Shown here: positions 9,272 to 17,276 of the stretch, piece after piece
Layout: each line of letters opens with the position of its first letter
How positions within the stretch are numbered: position 1 is the first letter of the stretch
Source of the DNA: Shinella sp. PSBB067
Lineage (GTDB): Bacteria; Pseudomonadota; Alphaproteobacteria; Rhizobiales; Rhizobiaceae
NCBI RefSeq assembly: GCF_016839145.1
Contig: NZ_CP069302.1
Span: 124,001 to 188,000 of the forward strand
Length of the DNA: 64,000 nt
Direction of reading: 5' to 3'
The notes under the pieces: generated by a model
Databases searched by the model: none
Told to the model about the DNA's origin: nothing
Seen by the model: the letters and a program-made list of their open reading frames with translations, nothing else
Made by a program: the position numbers and the translations under genes

Positions 9272-10126
9272 TCACCCTGCCTTCCGCCGGCTAGCCGCGG
9301 GCTTGCGCGCGGGTGCGGCCTTCTTCGCGCTGGCACTCTTCTTTGGCTTGGCGTCCTTGCCGGCGCTCTGGCGCAGCGCTTCCATGAGGTCGACGACCTT
9401 GCCTTCGGCCTTCGGCCTGACCGGCTTGATCTTGCGGCCCTCTATCTTCGCCTTGACCACCTCGGCGAGCGCGGCATCGTAGCGGTCATCGAAAGCCTTG
9501 GGATCAAAGCTGCCGCTCTTCGTGCCGATGATGTGCTCGGCAAGCTCCAGCATCTCGCCCTTGAGCTTGATGGCGGGAATGTCGGCAAAGGCCTTGTCGG
9601 CCGAGCGCACCTCGTAGTCGTAATTGAGCGTGGTCGCGACGAGGCCCTCGCCATGCGGGCGGATGATGAGCGTGCGGACGCGGCGGAACAACACCGTCTC
9701 GGCCAGCGCCGCAACGTTCCGAGCCTTCATGCCCTCGCGGATCAGCACGAAGGCCTCCTGCCCGTGGCGGTCGGACGGAGCGAGATAATAGGGCTTGTCG
9801 AAATAGAGGTCGTCGATCTCGCCGCAGGCGATGAAGGCGGCAATGTCCATCGTCTTGTCGCTCTCCGGTACTGCCGAGGCGACCTCCTCGGCATCGAGCA
9901 CGATATAGTCGTTCTCGCCGGCCTCGTAGCCCTTCACCTGGTCCTCGCGCTCCACCACCTTGCCCGTCTCGCTGTCGACGAATTCCCGGTGCAGCCGGTG
10001 GCCGGTGCGGCGGTTGAGCATGTGGAAGGAGATGCGCTCGCTCGTCGAGGCGGCGGTATAGAGCGCGACCGGGCACACCACTTCGCCCACCTTCAGGAAA
10101 CCTTTCCAGTTCGCTCTCGGCGCCAC
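9272..10126 (-). CDS. ku: Non-homologous end-joining protein Ku (copy 2)
   Basis: 284-residue Ku paralogue, read with a GTG start at 10126. This start begins at the conserved VAPRANWKGFLKVGEVVCPV terminus and has GGGAG seven to eight bases upstream. An ATG at 10165 would add 13 residues that Ku proteins lack and has no ribosome binding site. The core motifs (RISFHMLNRRTGHRLH, QVKGYEAGENDYIVLDAEEV) are intact. The tail (KDAKPKKSASAKKAAPARKPAASRRKAG) is long and very basic, more so than copy 1. It forms an operon with ligD downstream, so it is the likely main LigD partner. Divergence from copy 1 suggests the two could form heterodimers or act under different conditions. Confidence 0.94.
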   Translation of the reverse strand: MAPRANWKGFLKVGEVVCPVALYTAASTSERISFHMLNRRTGHRLHREFVDSETGKVVEREDQVKGYEAGENDYIVLDAEEVASAVPESDKTMDIAAFIACGEIDDLYFDKPYYLAPSDRHGQEAFVLIREGMKARNVAALAETVLFRRVRTLIIRPHGEGLVATTLNYDYEVRSADKAFADIPAIKLKGEMLELAEHIIGTKSGSFDPKAFDDRYDAALAEVVKAKIEGRKIKPVRPKAEGKVVDLMEALRQSAGKDAKPKKSASAKKAAPARKPAASRRKAG

Positions 10127-10207
10127 CGTCACACTCCCGTTCGAATGCGGGAGGAATGCCGGCATGACAGGTTTGTTCCGGCGAACCCGGCATCCACCGT
10201 TCGCGCG

Positions 10208-11605
10208 TCAGGGCGTCGCCTTCATGGCTCTTGCAAGAACCTCGTAGACCCGCGGCTCCAGCATGTGGGCGACGTTGAAGCGCATGAAACCGGCGGCGCC
10301 CTGCGAAAGGCTGAAGACATTGCCGGGGGCGAGAACTACGCCTTCGGAAACGGCGGCCTGTGCGACGAGCGCCGAATCGAGCCCCTCCGGCAGCCGGCAC
10401 CAGAGATTGAAGCCGCCGCGCGGCAGCAGCCACGGCTCGATGCCGAGCCTGTGCAGCCGCTCCACCGTCTCGCGCCGCGTGCGGACGAGCCGGCGCCGCA
10501 GCTCCTCCATGTGCTTGCGGTAGCCCCCGCCGGACAGCATATGCGCGATGATCTCGGCGGAGATGGGGTTCGGGCCGCCGAAATTGGTGGCGATCTGCAG
10601 GTCCACCAGCCCCTCGATCCAGTCCGGCCGGGCGGCGATGTAGCCGCAGCGCGCCGAGGCGGAGAGCGTCTTGGAATAGCTGCCGATGCGGATGACGCGG
10701 CAAAGCCCGTCGAGCGCGGCGAGCCTTGTGGAGGGCTCCGGTTCGAAATCGGCGACGATCTCGTCCTCGACGATGGTCATGTCGCTGCCCGCGGCGGCGT
10801 TCAGCAACCGGTGGGCCACCTGCGGCGAGATCGTCGCGCCGGTCGGGTTGTGGATCGCCGAATTGGTGATGTAAAGCCGCGGACGCTGCGCGCCGAGCAC
10901 GGCCTCGAAGGCGGCGACGTCGGGGCCGGACGGGCTGTACGGCACGCCGACCATGGTCACCTGGTGCGCCTTCAGGAGGGCCTGGAAATTGAAATAGCAG
11001 GGGTCGTCGACCAGCACCGTATCGCCCGGCCGCAGCAGGAAGCGGCAGATCAGGTCGAGCGCCTGCGTGCCCGTATTGGTCAGCATGAGGTTGTCCGGCC
11101 CCGCCTCGATGCCGTCCTCGGCCAGCCGGCCGAGCAGCAGGCGGCGAAGGGCGGGCGAACCGCGCGTGCTGCCGTAATAGGCAAGGACGTCGCTGTCGCT
11201 GCGGGCGAGGCTGCGGATGGCGCGGCGCAGCGCCTCGTCCGGCATCCAGTCCGCCGGCAGCCAGCCGCAGCCGGGCTTGAGCACGGCTTCGTCCGCATCG
11301 AGCGCCTGGCGCGACACCCAGAACGGATCGACCGCCCGCGCCTTCGGCGTTTCCGCCGAAAGCTTCAAGGGCGGCTTTGCGGCATTGGCGACGTAGAAGC
11401 CGGAGCCGCGCTGCGCCCGGATCAGCCCCTCCGCGGCGAGACGGTCATAGGCCTCGACGACCGTCGAGGGCGAAACGTCCATCGTGGCGGCGAAGCGCCG
11501 GATCGAGGGAAGCCGGTCGCCCGGCGCAAGGGCGCGGCCGGCGATCCGGCCGCGGATGGCCGCCATGACGTCGAGGGTCCGGCTGCCGGCGGTGTGCACG
11601 GTCAT
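10208..11605 (-). CDS. MocR-type (GntR + aminotransferase) transcriptional regulator
   Basis: 465 residues. An N-terminal winged helix of the GntR family (residues about 10-75, with PGDRLPSIRRFAATMDVSPS and STVVEAYDRLAAEGLI) is fused to a fold-type I aminotransferase-like domain (about 110-465). The PLP-binding lysine is expected at K312 in SYSKTLSASARCGY, and NPTG and DEI motifs are present. MocR proteins bind PLP or PLP-amino-acid adducts and regulate an adjacent gene. The ATG at 11605 follows GGAG nine bases upstream; 11620 is an alternative. It is divergent from a DMT permease at 11706, with a shared inverted repeat between them, so regulation of that permease is likely. Confidence 0.9.
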   Translation of the reverse strand: MTVHTAGSRTLDVMAAIRGRIAGRALAPGDRLPSIRRFAATMDVSPSTVVEAYDRLAAEGLIRAQRGSGFYVANAAKPPLKLSAETPKARAVDPFWVSRQALDADEAVLKPGCGWLPADWMPDEALRRAIRSLARSDSDVLAYYGSTRGSPALRRLLLGRLAEDGIEAGPDNLMLTNTGTQALDLICRFLLRPGDTVLVDDPCYFNFQALLKAHQVTMVGVPYSPSGPDVAAFEAVLGAQRPRLYITNSAIHNPTGATISPQVAHRLLNAAAGSDMTIVEDEIVADFEPEPSTRLAALDGLCRVIRIGSYSKTLSASARCGYIAARPDWIEGLVDLQIATNFGGPNPISAEIIAHMLSGGGYRKHMEELRRRLVRTRRETVERLHRLGIEPWLLPRGGFNLWCRLPEGLDSALVAQAAVSEGVVLAPGNVFSLSQGAAGFMRFNVAHMLEPRVYEVLARAMKATP

Positions 11606-11616
11606 TGTACGGCTCT

Positions 11617-11648
11617 CCATACCAATACAGTTCGCCGCAATTGTATGG
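11617..11648. promoter_or_regulatory. Candidate MocR operator in divergent intergenic region
   Basis: Imperfect inverted repeat: CCATACCAAT at 11617-11626 faces CAATTGTATGG at 11638-11648. The outer six bases (CCATAC and GTATGG) are perfectly symmetric. It lies between the MocR gene and the DMT permease gene and overlaps the most AT-rich part of the gap, matching MocR operators that usually lie in the divergent promoter region. Binding is inferred. Confidence 0.6.
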
Positions 11649-11705
11649 TTTTGTTCCTGCCGCCGCCAGCCCCCCGGATGTATCGGAAGGGGAATGCGAG
11701 GTATC

Positions 11706-12569
11706 ATGAAAACATCGACGGACGGTTGGGGCAGCGGGCTGCTCGGGGTCATCATCTTCAGCGGCTCGCTGCCGGCGACGCGCATCGCGGTATCGGGCTT
11801 CTCACCGATGTTCCTGACATCGGCGCGGGCGGTCATCGCCGCGCTGCTCGGTGCGGCCCTGCTGCTCGCGCTGCGCCAGCCGAAGCCCTCGCGTGACGAT
11901 CTCTTCTCGCTCGCCGTCATCGCGCTCGGCGTCGTCGTCGGCTTTCCGCTGCTGACGGCGATCGCGCTGCAATACATCACGTCCGCCCATTCCATCGTCT
12001 TCATCGGCCTCCTGCCGCTTTCGACCGCGATCTTCGGCGTGCTGCGCGGCGGGGAGCGGCCGAAGCCGCTCTTCTGGCTCTTTTCCGTCCTCGGCAGCGC
12101 GACGGTGGTGGGCTTCGCGCTGAATTCCGGCGCCGAGGTCTCGCTCGTCGGCGATCTCCTGATGGTCGCCGCCGTCATCGTCTGCGGCCTCGGCTATGCG
12201 GAGGGCGCCAAGCTCTCGCGCCGGCTGGGCGGCTGGCAGGTCATCTCCTGGGCGCTCGTGCTGTCGCTGCCGGCAATGGCGCTGATCGCGCTCGTCTCGC
12301 TTCCCGATACCTGGGCCGGCATTGCAGGCGATGCCTGGGCGGGGCTTGCCTATGTCTCCGTGTTCAGCATGCTGATCGGCTTCATCTTCTGGTATCGCGG
12401 CCTTGCGCTCGGCGGCATCGCGGCGGTCGGCCAGCTGCAGCTTCTCCAGCCCTTCTTCGGCCTCGTGCTCGCCGCCGGCCTGCTGCACGAGAAGGTCAGC
12501 CCGCTGATGGTCTTCACGACGCTCGCCATCGTGCTGTGCGTAGCCGGCGCGCGGAAGTTCGCGCGCTAG
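11706..12569 (+). CDS. EamA-family DMT permease
   Basis: 287-residue inner-membrane transporter of the drug/metabolite family. Ten hydrophobic helices fall in two EamA repeats (about residues 8-135 and 140-285), seen for example in GVIIFSGSLPATRIAVSGF, SAHSIVFIGLLPLSTAIFG and GLAYVSVFSMLIGFIFWYRG. Such proteins export amino acids or metabolites. The start is ambiguous between the ATG at 11694 (closest to GGAAGGGG) and 11706; the shorter protein begins close to the first helix. It is the divergent partner of the MocR regulator, which hints at a substrate related to amino acids or vitamin B6. A GC-rich hairpin terminates it. Confidence 0.85.
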   Translation: MKTSTDGWGSGLLGVIIFSGSLPATRIAVSGFSPMFLTSARAVIAALLGAALLLALRQPKPSRDDLFSLAVIALGVVVGFPLLTAIALQYITSAHSIVFIGLLPLSTAIFGVLRGGERPKPLFWLFSVLGSATVVGFALNSGAEVSLVGDLLMVAAVIVCGLGYAEGAKLSRRLGGWQVISWALVLSLPAMALIALVSLPDTWAGIAGDAWAGLAYVSVFSMLIGFIFWYRGLALGGIAAVGQLQLLQPFFGLVLAAGLLHEKVSPLMVFTTLAIVLCVAGARKFAR

Positions 12570-12576
12570 CATGGAT

Positions 12577-12598
12577 CCCCGCGGCCTCGGCCGCGGGG
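12577..12598. terminator. Bidirectional GC-rich hairpin
   Basis: Perfect 10-bp stem CCCCGCGGCC / GGCCGCGGGG around TC (12577-12586 and 12589-12598), eight bases after the DMT permease stop and before the end of the convergent autotransporter gene. It has no T-run, so factor-independent strength is uncertain, but position and stability fit a shared terminator. Confidence 0.65.
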
Positions 12599-12613
12599 AC
12601 AGCGCTATCGGCT

Positions 12614-14782
12614 TCAGCCGCAACGGGCGACGAAGGTGCCGGCGCCGATTTCCTTGCCGTTCACGATGAAGACCGAGCCGCCGGGCTGGGCGATCGAACC
12701 GCTGAGGCCGCCGTTCCATGACGGATCGGACTTGCAATCGCGCGGCGTGTTCCTGACCGTGACGCTGCCGGAAATGTCTTCCGACGGCCCCATGAAATAG
12801 AGGCCCGCCGTTCCGGCATTGTCGATCGCAACGTTATCGAAGGAGATGTCGCTGACGGGGCCAGACCAGCTCGAGCCGTAGAAGAACATGCCGTATGTGC
12901 CGGCATTGGTGATCGTCACGTTCTTCAGGTCGATGCCGGAGACCGGGTTGAAGAAGATGCCGGCATTGGTCGTGCCGTCGATCTTCAGGCCGTCCACGCT
13001 GACATTCGTCGTCTGCGATTCGTCCGGCAGCGTGGAGGCGGTGACGAGCATCAGGCCGTTGATGCCGCCCTTCAGCGACATGTCGGTGATCCGGACATTC
13101 GACGTGCCCTGCAGCACGACGAGGTCCATGTCGCGATCCTGCTTCGTGTTGTCGATCGTCACCCTGTTCATCGTCACGTCGTCGGCGGCAACGAGGAGGA
13201 TGCCCTCGCGGCGCGAGCGGGCGATCGTCACGTTGTCGATGACGATATTGCTGGCAAGGTCGGTGATCACGGGCGGCCAGTCGCTGTCGTCGATCGCGCT
13301 TCCGGCGAAGATGCCGTAGGTGACGTTGTCGATCGCGGTGTCGCGGACGGTGAGGTTCTTCGTGCCATGCGCGCTGATGGCGGCGTAGGGCGCCCGATTG
13401 GGATCACCGATGACGGTGAATTCACAGGTCGTGTTGTTCGTGCAGATGTAGAGGTCGTGGATCGCGCTGTTTTCGACGACGGCGCCGTCGACGCGCGTCA
13501 GGCGGATGCCGTCATGCGCGGTTTGGAACACGTCGACCCGGTCGATGGTGAGGCCGGACGTATCCGTGCTGCCGATGCCGGCAAGGCCGCCTGTGATGGC
13601 GAGCGAAGAGAGCATGCTGTTCGAGGCCATCGTTACGACGTCCTGCGCGGGATCGTAGCCGGTCAGCGTCGTCGCCGCCCCGGCATTCGTGAACGTGCCG
13701 CGGCCGCCGCTGGTGGCGCCGCGCAGGGCGAGCGTCCCGCCGCCACCGAGCAGCGCCTGGCCTTCGCCCAGCATGAGCGAGCCGTCAAGGCCGAGAGCGC
13801 CGTCTGCCAGCACGAGCGCGCCGTTTCCGGCGCCGGCGAGCATGGCGTTGATGGCGGCCGCATCGCCGCTTGCAGCCGATACGTTCAGCACCGTGCCGGC
13901 GGCCCGCCCGTTGAAGGCGAAGATGGCATCCTCCAGCGCGCCGCTCGCCGCGACCTCGGTCCGGATAGCCGCATTGCGGCGGACGGACTGCGTGGCGGCA
14001 TCGAACGGATCGACCGTTCCGCCGGCGGGAACGCCGAACGGGATGCGAAGCCGCGCGATGATGCCGCCGGTGATCTTGTCTTCGTTGTCGTAGGCGGCGC
14101 TTGCGCCGAAGGAGAGCGTGGACCCGGAGGGAAGGCCGGCGACGTTGGCGACCGTGAGTTCCGCGCGGAGCCTGCCGCCGAACATGTCGCTGACATTGCG
14201 GCCTTCGTACCAGTAGCTTCCGGCATAGAGCTTGAGCTGCGCGTTGCCGTCTTCCGAGATGCCGGGGACCTTGACGCCGATTTCCGCATCGGCGCCCGTG
14301 CGGGCCTCCTCGCGCCCCTCGCGGAACTTGAGGGTTCCGCCGCTGACCACGCCACGGCCCGCGCCGTCCGCCGCCCTGCTGCCGTGCTGCGGCAGGTAGA
14401 TGTTGGCCCGCGTCTCGAAGAGAGGACCGATGGCCTCCGCGCCGAGCGAAAGCTGATGGAAGTCGTTGCCGTAACCGGACTTCAGATAATCGTAATAGCC
14501 GTAGACGCCGAATGTCCAAGGGTTCTGCGCGCCGAAGCGATAGCCGGCGCCGAGCGATCCCTGCCGGATGCCGCCTTCGACGAATGCCCCGCTGAGGTCG
14601 AGAAAGAACGACTGGCTGTCATCGAGGCGGAACGGCAGCATGACGCCGAGCTGGCCCGCCGCCTCTCCTCCCAGCCATCGACCTTCAAACTCGGTAAAGC
14701 CCCGGATTTCCGCGGCGTTGGCATGCGCGACCCCCACGGCCACCGCTGCTAGCGGCCCGGCTAACCCCTTAACAATGTTCAT
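12614..14782 (-). CDS. Predicted inverse autotransporter: barrel plus right-handed beta-helix
   Basis: 722-residue secreted outer-membrane protein. Residues 1-24 are a signal peptide (MNIVKGLAGPLAAVAVGV, then AHANAAE). Residues about 25-265 alternate aromatic and glycine strands like the intimin/invasin inverse autotransporter barrel: GAGYRFG, FGVYGYYDYLKSGYGNDFHQ, LSLGAEAIGPLFETRANIYLP. From about 300 onward comes a glycine-rich linker and then many repeated parallel-beta units (NVTIDN, LTVRDTAIDNVTYGIF, NVSVDGLKIDGT) typical of a right-handed beta-helix passenger. Cysteines occur in the CTNNTTCE loop and near the C-terminus (DCKSD, ARCG), possibly disulfides. The start at 14782 has GGAG six bases upstream; a GTG at 14794 is less likely. 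Adhesin, carbohydrate-binding or enzyme activity is unknown; no lyase-type catalytic motif was recognised. Confidence 0.8.
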   Translation of the reverse strand: MNIVKGLAGPLAAVAVGVAHANAAEIRGFTEFEGRWLGGEAAGQLGVMLPFRLDDSQSFFLDLSGAFVEGGIRQGSLGAGYRFGAQNPWTFGVYGYYDYLKSGYGNDFHQLSLGAEAIGPLFETRANIYLPQHGSRAADGAGRGVVSGGTLKFREGREEARTGADAEIGVKVPGISEDGNAQLKLYAGSYWYEGRNVSDMFGGRLRAELTVANVAGLPSGSTLSFGASAAYDNEDKITGGIIARLRIPFGVPAGGTVDPFDAATQSVRRNAAIRTEVAASGALEDAIFAFNGRAAGTVLNVSAASGDAAAINAMLAGAGNGALVLADGALGLDGSLMLGEGQALLGGGGTLALRGATSGGRGTFTNAGAATTLTGYDPAQDVVTMASNSMLSSLAITGGLAGIGSTDTSGLTIDRVDVFQTAHDGIRLTRVDGAVVENSAIHDLYICTNNTTCEFTVIGDPNRAPYAAISAHGTKNLTVRDTAIDNVTYGIFAGSAIDDSDWPPVITDLASNIVIDNVTIARSRREGILLVAADDVTMNRVTIDNTKQDRDMDLVVLQGTSNVRITDMSLKGGINGLMLVTASTLPDESQTTNVSVDGLKIDGTTNAGIFFNPVSGIDLKNVTITNAGTYGMFFYGSSWSGPVSDISFDNVAIDNAGTAGLYFMGPSEDISGSVTVRNTPRDCKSDPSWNGGLSGSIAQPGGSVFIVNGKEIGAGTFVARCG

Positions 14783-14828
14783 AAATATCTCCACTTCAAC
14801 AATCCGCAGGGCGGATGTGATTGGCGAT

Positions 14829-14852
14829 ATTATACATGACTGTAAGAGTCAA
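14829..14852 (-). promoter_or_regulatory. AT-rich promoter-like site with inverted repeat upstream of autotransporter
   Basis: On the minus strand TTGACT (14852-14847) is followed after 12 bases by TATAAT (14834-14829); the individual boxes match sigma70 consensus but the spacing is too short. The same stretch holds a perfect inverted repeat TGACT-CTTAC-AGTCA (14837-14851), so TTGACT overlaps an operator-like element. With 17-base spacing the -10 would be the weaker TATCGC. It lies 47 to 70 bases upstream of the start codon at 14782. The gap 14783-15040 has no convincing gene. Confidence 0.45.
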
Positions 14853-15040
14853 CTTTAAGGATTCAATGGCAGGCAGGGCCCGGCATGGCGGCAAGCAGGG
14901 GCATTTTTTTAAACGATTCTCAAGTGGGTTTTGCCGGGCCTGCAAAAGCCTGCGAAAGCAGCCGTTAACCACAACGCAAGCGGACGACCGCCCGCCGGGG
15001 CTTCGGCGGGGGTCATTCTGATAGCGACAAAATGGCGCAG

Positions 15041-15262
15041 TCAGGACATCGGGCGGGCAGTCCGGCCCGTGTCGTCCCGGTGCGACTTTCCGGGCGGTTC
15101 GTCGGGGGGCGCCGCGATCCCTGCGGCCTGTTCGCAAACTTCGACATGTCGCGCCAGCGCCTGGTTGGAAAGGATGGCGCTGATGGTGGTGATGTCACGC
15201 CCCTGGTACTTGGGCATCCGCTGGGCTGCTTTGAGCCTCTCCAGAAGTGCTAATCGGGTCAT
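15041..15262 (-). CDS. Small hypothetical protein upstream of the min region
   Basis: 73-residue protein (MTRLALLERLKAAQRMPKYQ...). I do not recognise it. The N-terminal half reads as amphipathic helices; the C-terminal 25 residues (APPDEPPGKSHRDDTGRT) look disordered. Support for being real: an almost ideal AAGGAGG five bases before the ATG at 15262 and codon use like the neighbours. It lies downstream of minE on the same strand, separated by 130 bases, so it may be read with the min genes or from its own promoter. It has no signal peptide or membrane helix. Confidence 0.6.
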   Translation of the reverse strand: MTRLALLERLKAAQRMPKYQGRDITTISAILSNQALARHVEVCEQAAGIAAPPDEPPGKSHRDDTGRTARPMS

Positions 15263-15392
15263 GGCATCCTCCTTGGGACAGACGTTGAACTGGGTATCGG
15301 CCGCAAGGGGCCGGTGGCGGTGCGCTTGTCCTTCAAACGTGCGGGATCGGTGCCGGGCATCCGCCTGGCGCGCGGCGAGGGGAAGGCGGCTG

Positions 15393-15656
15393 TCAGGCCG
15401 CCTTCTTCGTCGGGTCGAACGGGATCTCGATGTCGACGGCGAGCGTCGAGACCTGCGCGCCGCGCTCCATCTTGATGGAGACCTTCTCGTCGTCGACCTG
15501 CATGTGCTTGGAAATCGCCTTCAGGATTTCGTCGCGCAGCTTGTTGACGAGGTCCGAGTCGCCGGTGGCGGCGCGTTCGTGGGCGAGCAGCACCTGCAGG
15601 CGTTCGCGCGCTGCGGGGGCCGACTGGCCGCGGGAGAAGAAACGGAACGGGTTCAT
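15393..15656 (-). CDS. minE: Cell division topological specificity factor MinE
   Basis: 87 residues, the normal MinE length. MinE stimulates the ATPase of membrane-bound MinD and drives the Min oscillation that keeps the division site at midcell. Visible features: N-terminal membrane-contact segment [10 protein letters not shown], the anti-MinCD helix region with [13 protein letters not shown] (about 18-30), then the topological-specificity domain ([25 protein letters not shown], about 41-65). The start overlaps the minD stop by four bases. It is the last gene of minCDE. Confidence 0.97.
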   Translation of the reverse strand: MNPFRFFSRGQSAPAARERLQVLLAHERAATGDSDLVNKLRDEILKAISKHMQVDDEKVSIKMERGAQVSTLAVDIEIPFDPTKKAA

Positions 15657-16468
15657 GCCGCTTTCCTTCCGAAGATCTTGCCGAGGAAGCTGCGCTTGTC
15701 CCCGGGAATGGTGACCGGCAGGGTCTCGCCCTTGAGGCGGCGCGTCGCCTCGAAATAGGCGAGCGCCGGGGCGCTGCGGCCGTCGGCCAGCGTTACGGGC
15801 GCGCCGACATTCGAGGCGCGCAGCACGTCCATGCTTTCCGGGATGATGCCGAGCAACGGGATCGAGAGGATCTCCAGCACGTCGTCGACCTTCAGCATGT
15901 CGCCGCGCTCGGCGCGCATGGCGTCGTAGCGGGTGAGCAGCAGGTGCTTTTCGATGCGCTCGCCGTTCTCGGCCTTCAGCGTCTTGGAATCGAGAAGGCC
16001 GATGATGCGGTCCGAGTCGCGGACCGAGGAGACTTCCGGGTTGGTGACGACGATGGCGATGTCCGCATGGCGCATGGCCAGCGTCGCGCCGCGCTCGATG
16101 CCGGCGGGGCTGTCGCAGATCACCCAGTCGAAGGCGTTCTTCAGGGCCGCGATGACCTTCTCCACGCCCTCGGGCGTCAGGTTGTCCTTGTCGCGGGTCT
16201 GGGAGGCCGGCAGCAGGTAGAGCGTCTCGACGCGCTTGTCGCGGATCAGCGCCTGCGTGAGCTTGGCCTCGCCCTGGATGACGTTGACGAGGTCGTAGAC
16301 GACGCGGCGCTCGGCGCCCATCACGAGGTCGAGATTGCGCAGGCCGACGTCGAAGTCCACGACCACGACCTTCTCGCCGTTCTGCGCCAGCGCGGCGCCC
16401 AATGCGGCCGACGACGTCGTCTTGCCGACGCCGCCCTTGCCCGATGTGACAACGATTACCTTGCCCAT
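15653..16468 (-). CDS. minD: Septum-site determining ATPase MinD
   Basis: 271-residue deviant-Walker-A ATPase of the ParA/MinD family. Motif KGGVGKTT occurs at residues 11-18 with the signature lysine; the Walker B-type [17 protein letters not shown] is near 35-51. The C-terminus ([12 protein letters not shown]) is the amphipathic membrane-targeting helix. It dimerises with ATP on the membrane, recruits MinC, and is displaced by MinE. It overlaps minE by four bases and begins 25 bases after the minC stop, so the three genes form one operon. Confidence 0.97.
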   Translation of the reverse strand: MGKVIVVTSGKGGVGKTTSSAALGAALAQNGEKVVVVDFDVGLRNLDLVMGAERRVVYDLVNVIQGEAKLTQALIRDKRVETLYLLPASQTRDKDNLTPEGVEKVIAALKNAFDWVICDSPAGIERGATLAMRHADIAIVVTNPEVSSVRDSDRIIGLLDSKTLKAENGERIEKHLLLTRYDAMRAERGDMLKVDDVLEILSIPLLGIIPESMDVLRASNVGAPVTLADGRSAPALAYFEATRRLKGETLPVTIPGDKRSFLGKIFGRKAA

Positions 16469-16493
16469 ATGTGTCTCCAGTGCGTTGGATTCG

Positions 16494-17237
16494 TCAGCCG
16501 AGTGTCGCGGCCTTGATTGTTTCGCCTTCGAGCCAGATCTGCGCGGGCTTGCCGCGCAGGTCCGGATCCATGTCGTCAGCCGTCTTGTAGAAGCCGTCGA
16601 TCGCGATCAGCTCCGCTTCAAGCTTGCGGCAGAAGATGCGCGCTCCGGCATTGCCCGCCGAACCCGCCAGCGCCCGGCCGCGCAGGGGGCCGTAGACGTG
16701 GATGGAACCGCCCGCGACGATCTCCGCGCCCGAGGCGACCGAGCCGATGATGGTGACGTCCCCCTCCGGGAAGAAGATCGACTGGCCCGAGCGTACGGGC
16801 CGCGAGACGACCAGCGACGGGGTCGACGGGACCTGTGCGACGGCGACGGGCGCCGCAGCCTTCACCGGCCTTGCCGTTTCCATCGGCTCCGCCGGCTCGT
16901 CCGCCGGCGCCTCGATGTCGGCCGCCGGGCGTCCGTCGGTCATGGCCGGCGGCATGTCGGGACCGAGCAGGGAGGAGCGGGCGCCCTCGATTCCCATGAC
17001 CCGCACGTTGCGCGCATTGAGCTGGTCGACGAGCTCGCGAAGCTCCGCGCGGTCGATGTCCAGCCCCTCGACGTCCAGCACCACCGGCCGGCGAAGGAAG
17101 AAGCCGGCCGAACGGGCGGCGAGATCGTCGAGCCGCCGCAGCCAGTCCGCAAAGGGCAGCTCCGGGGTCAGCGCAAGCGCGAGGAAGGACCGCCCCTTGA
17201 GGCGGATCGGCCGGGGTTGAGTTAACACGTCAGTCAT
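16494..17237 (-). CDS. minC: Septum-site determining protein MinC
   Basis: 247-residue inhibitor of FtsZ assembly. The N-terminal MinC_N domain (residues about 10-105) contains IRLKGRSFLALALTPELPFADWL; a proline/alanine-rich linker (PAADIEAPADEPAEPMETARP) follows; the C-terminal beta-helix domain (about 150-247) has the hallmark GDVTIIGSVASGAEIVAGGSIHVYGPLRGRALAG. An in-frame ATG at 17285 would add 16 residues that are not MinC-like, so I chose 17237 (MTDVLTQPRP). The Shine-Dalgarno is weak. A CtrA-type box lies about 40 bases upstream, suggesting cell-cycle control of the operon. Confidence 0.95.
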   Translation of the reverse strand: MTDVLTQPRPIRLKGRSFLALALTPELPFADWLRRLDDLAARSAGFFLRRPVVLDVEGLDIDRAELRELVDQLNARNVRVMGIEGARSSLLGPDMPPAMTDGRPAADIEAPADEPAEPMETARPVKAAAPVAVAQVPSTPSLVVSRPVRSGQSIFFPEGDVTIIGSVASGAEIVAGGSIHVYGPLRGRALAGSAGNAGARIFCRKLEAELIAIDGFYKTADDMDPDLRGKPAQIWLEGETIKAATLG

Positions 17238-17276
17238 CTTGGTTAATTTTCGGTAGCTCCGGTGTAGCGGTGAAAT

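Noticed and set aside
7095..9482. 795-codon plus-strand frame across ligD
   Set aside because: Antisense shadow of ligD in high-GC DNA; the minus strand has the full three-domain ligase.
9533..11896. 787-codon plus-strand frame
   Set aside because: Crosses ku2, the MocR gene and the divergent promoter; random composition.
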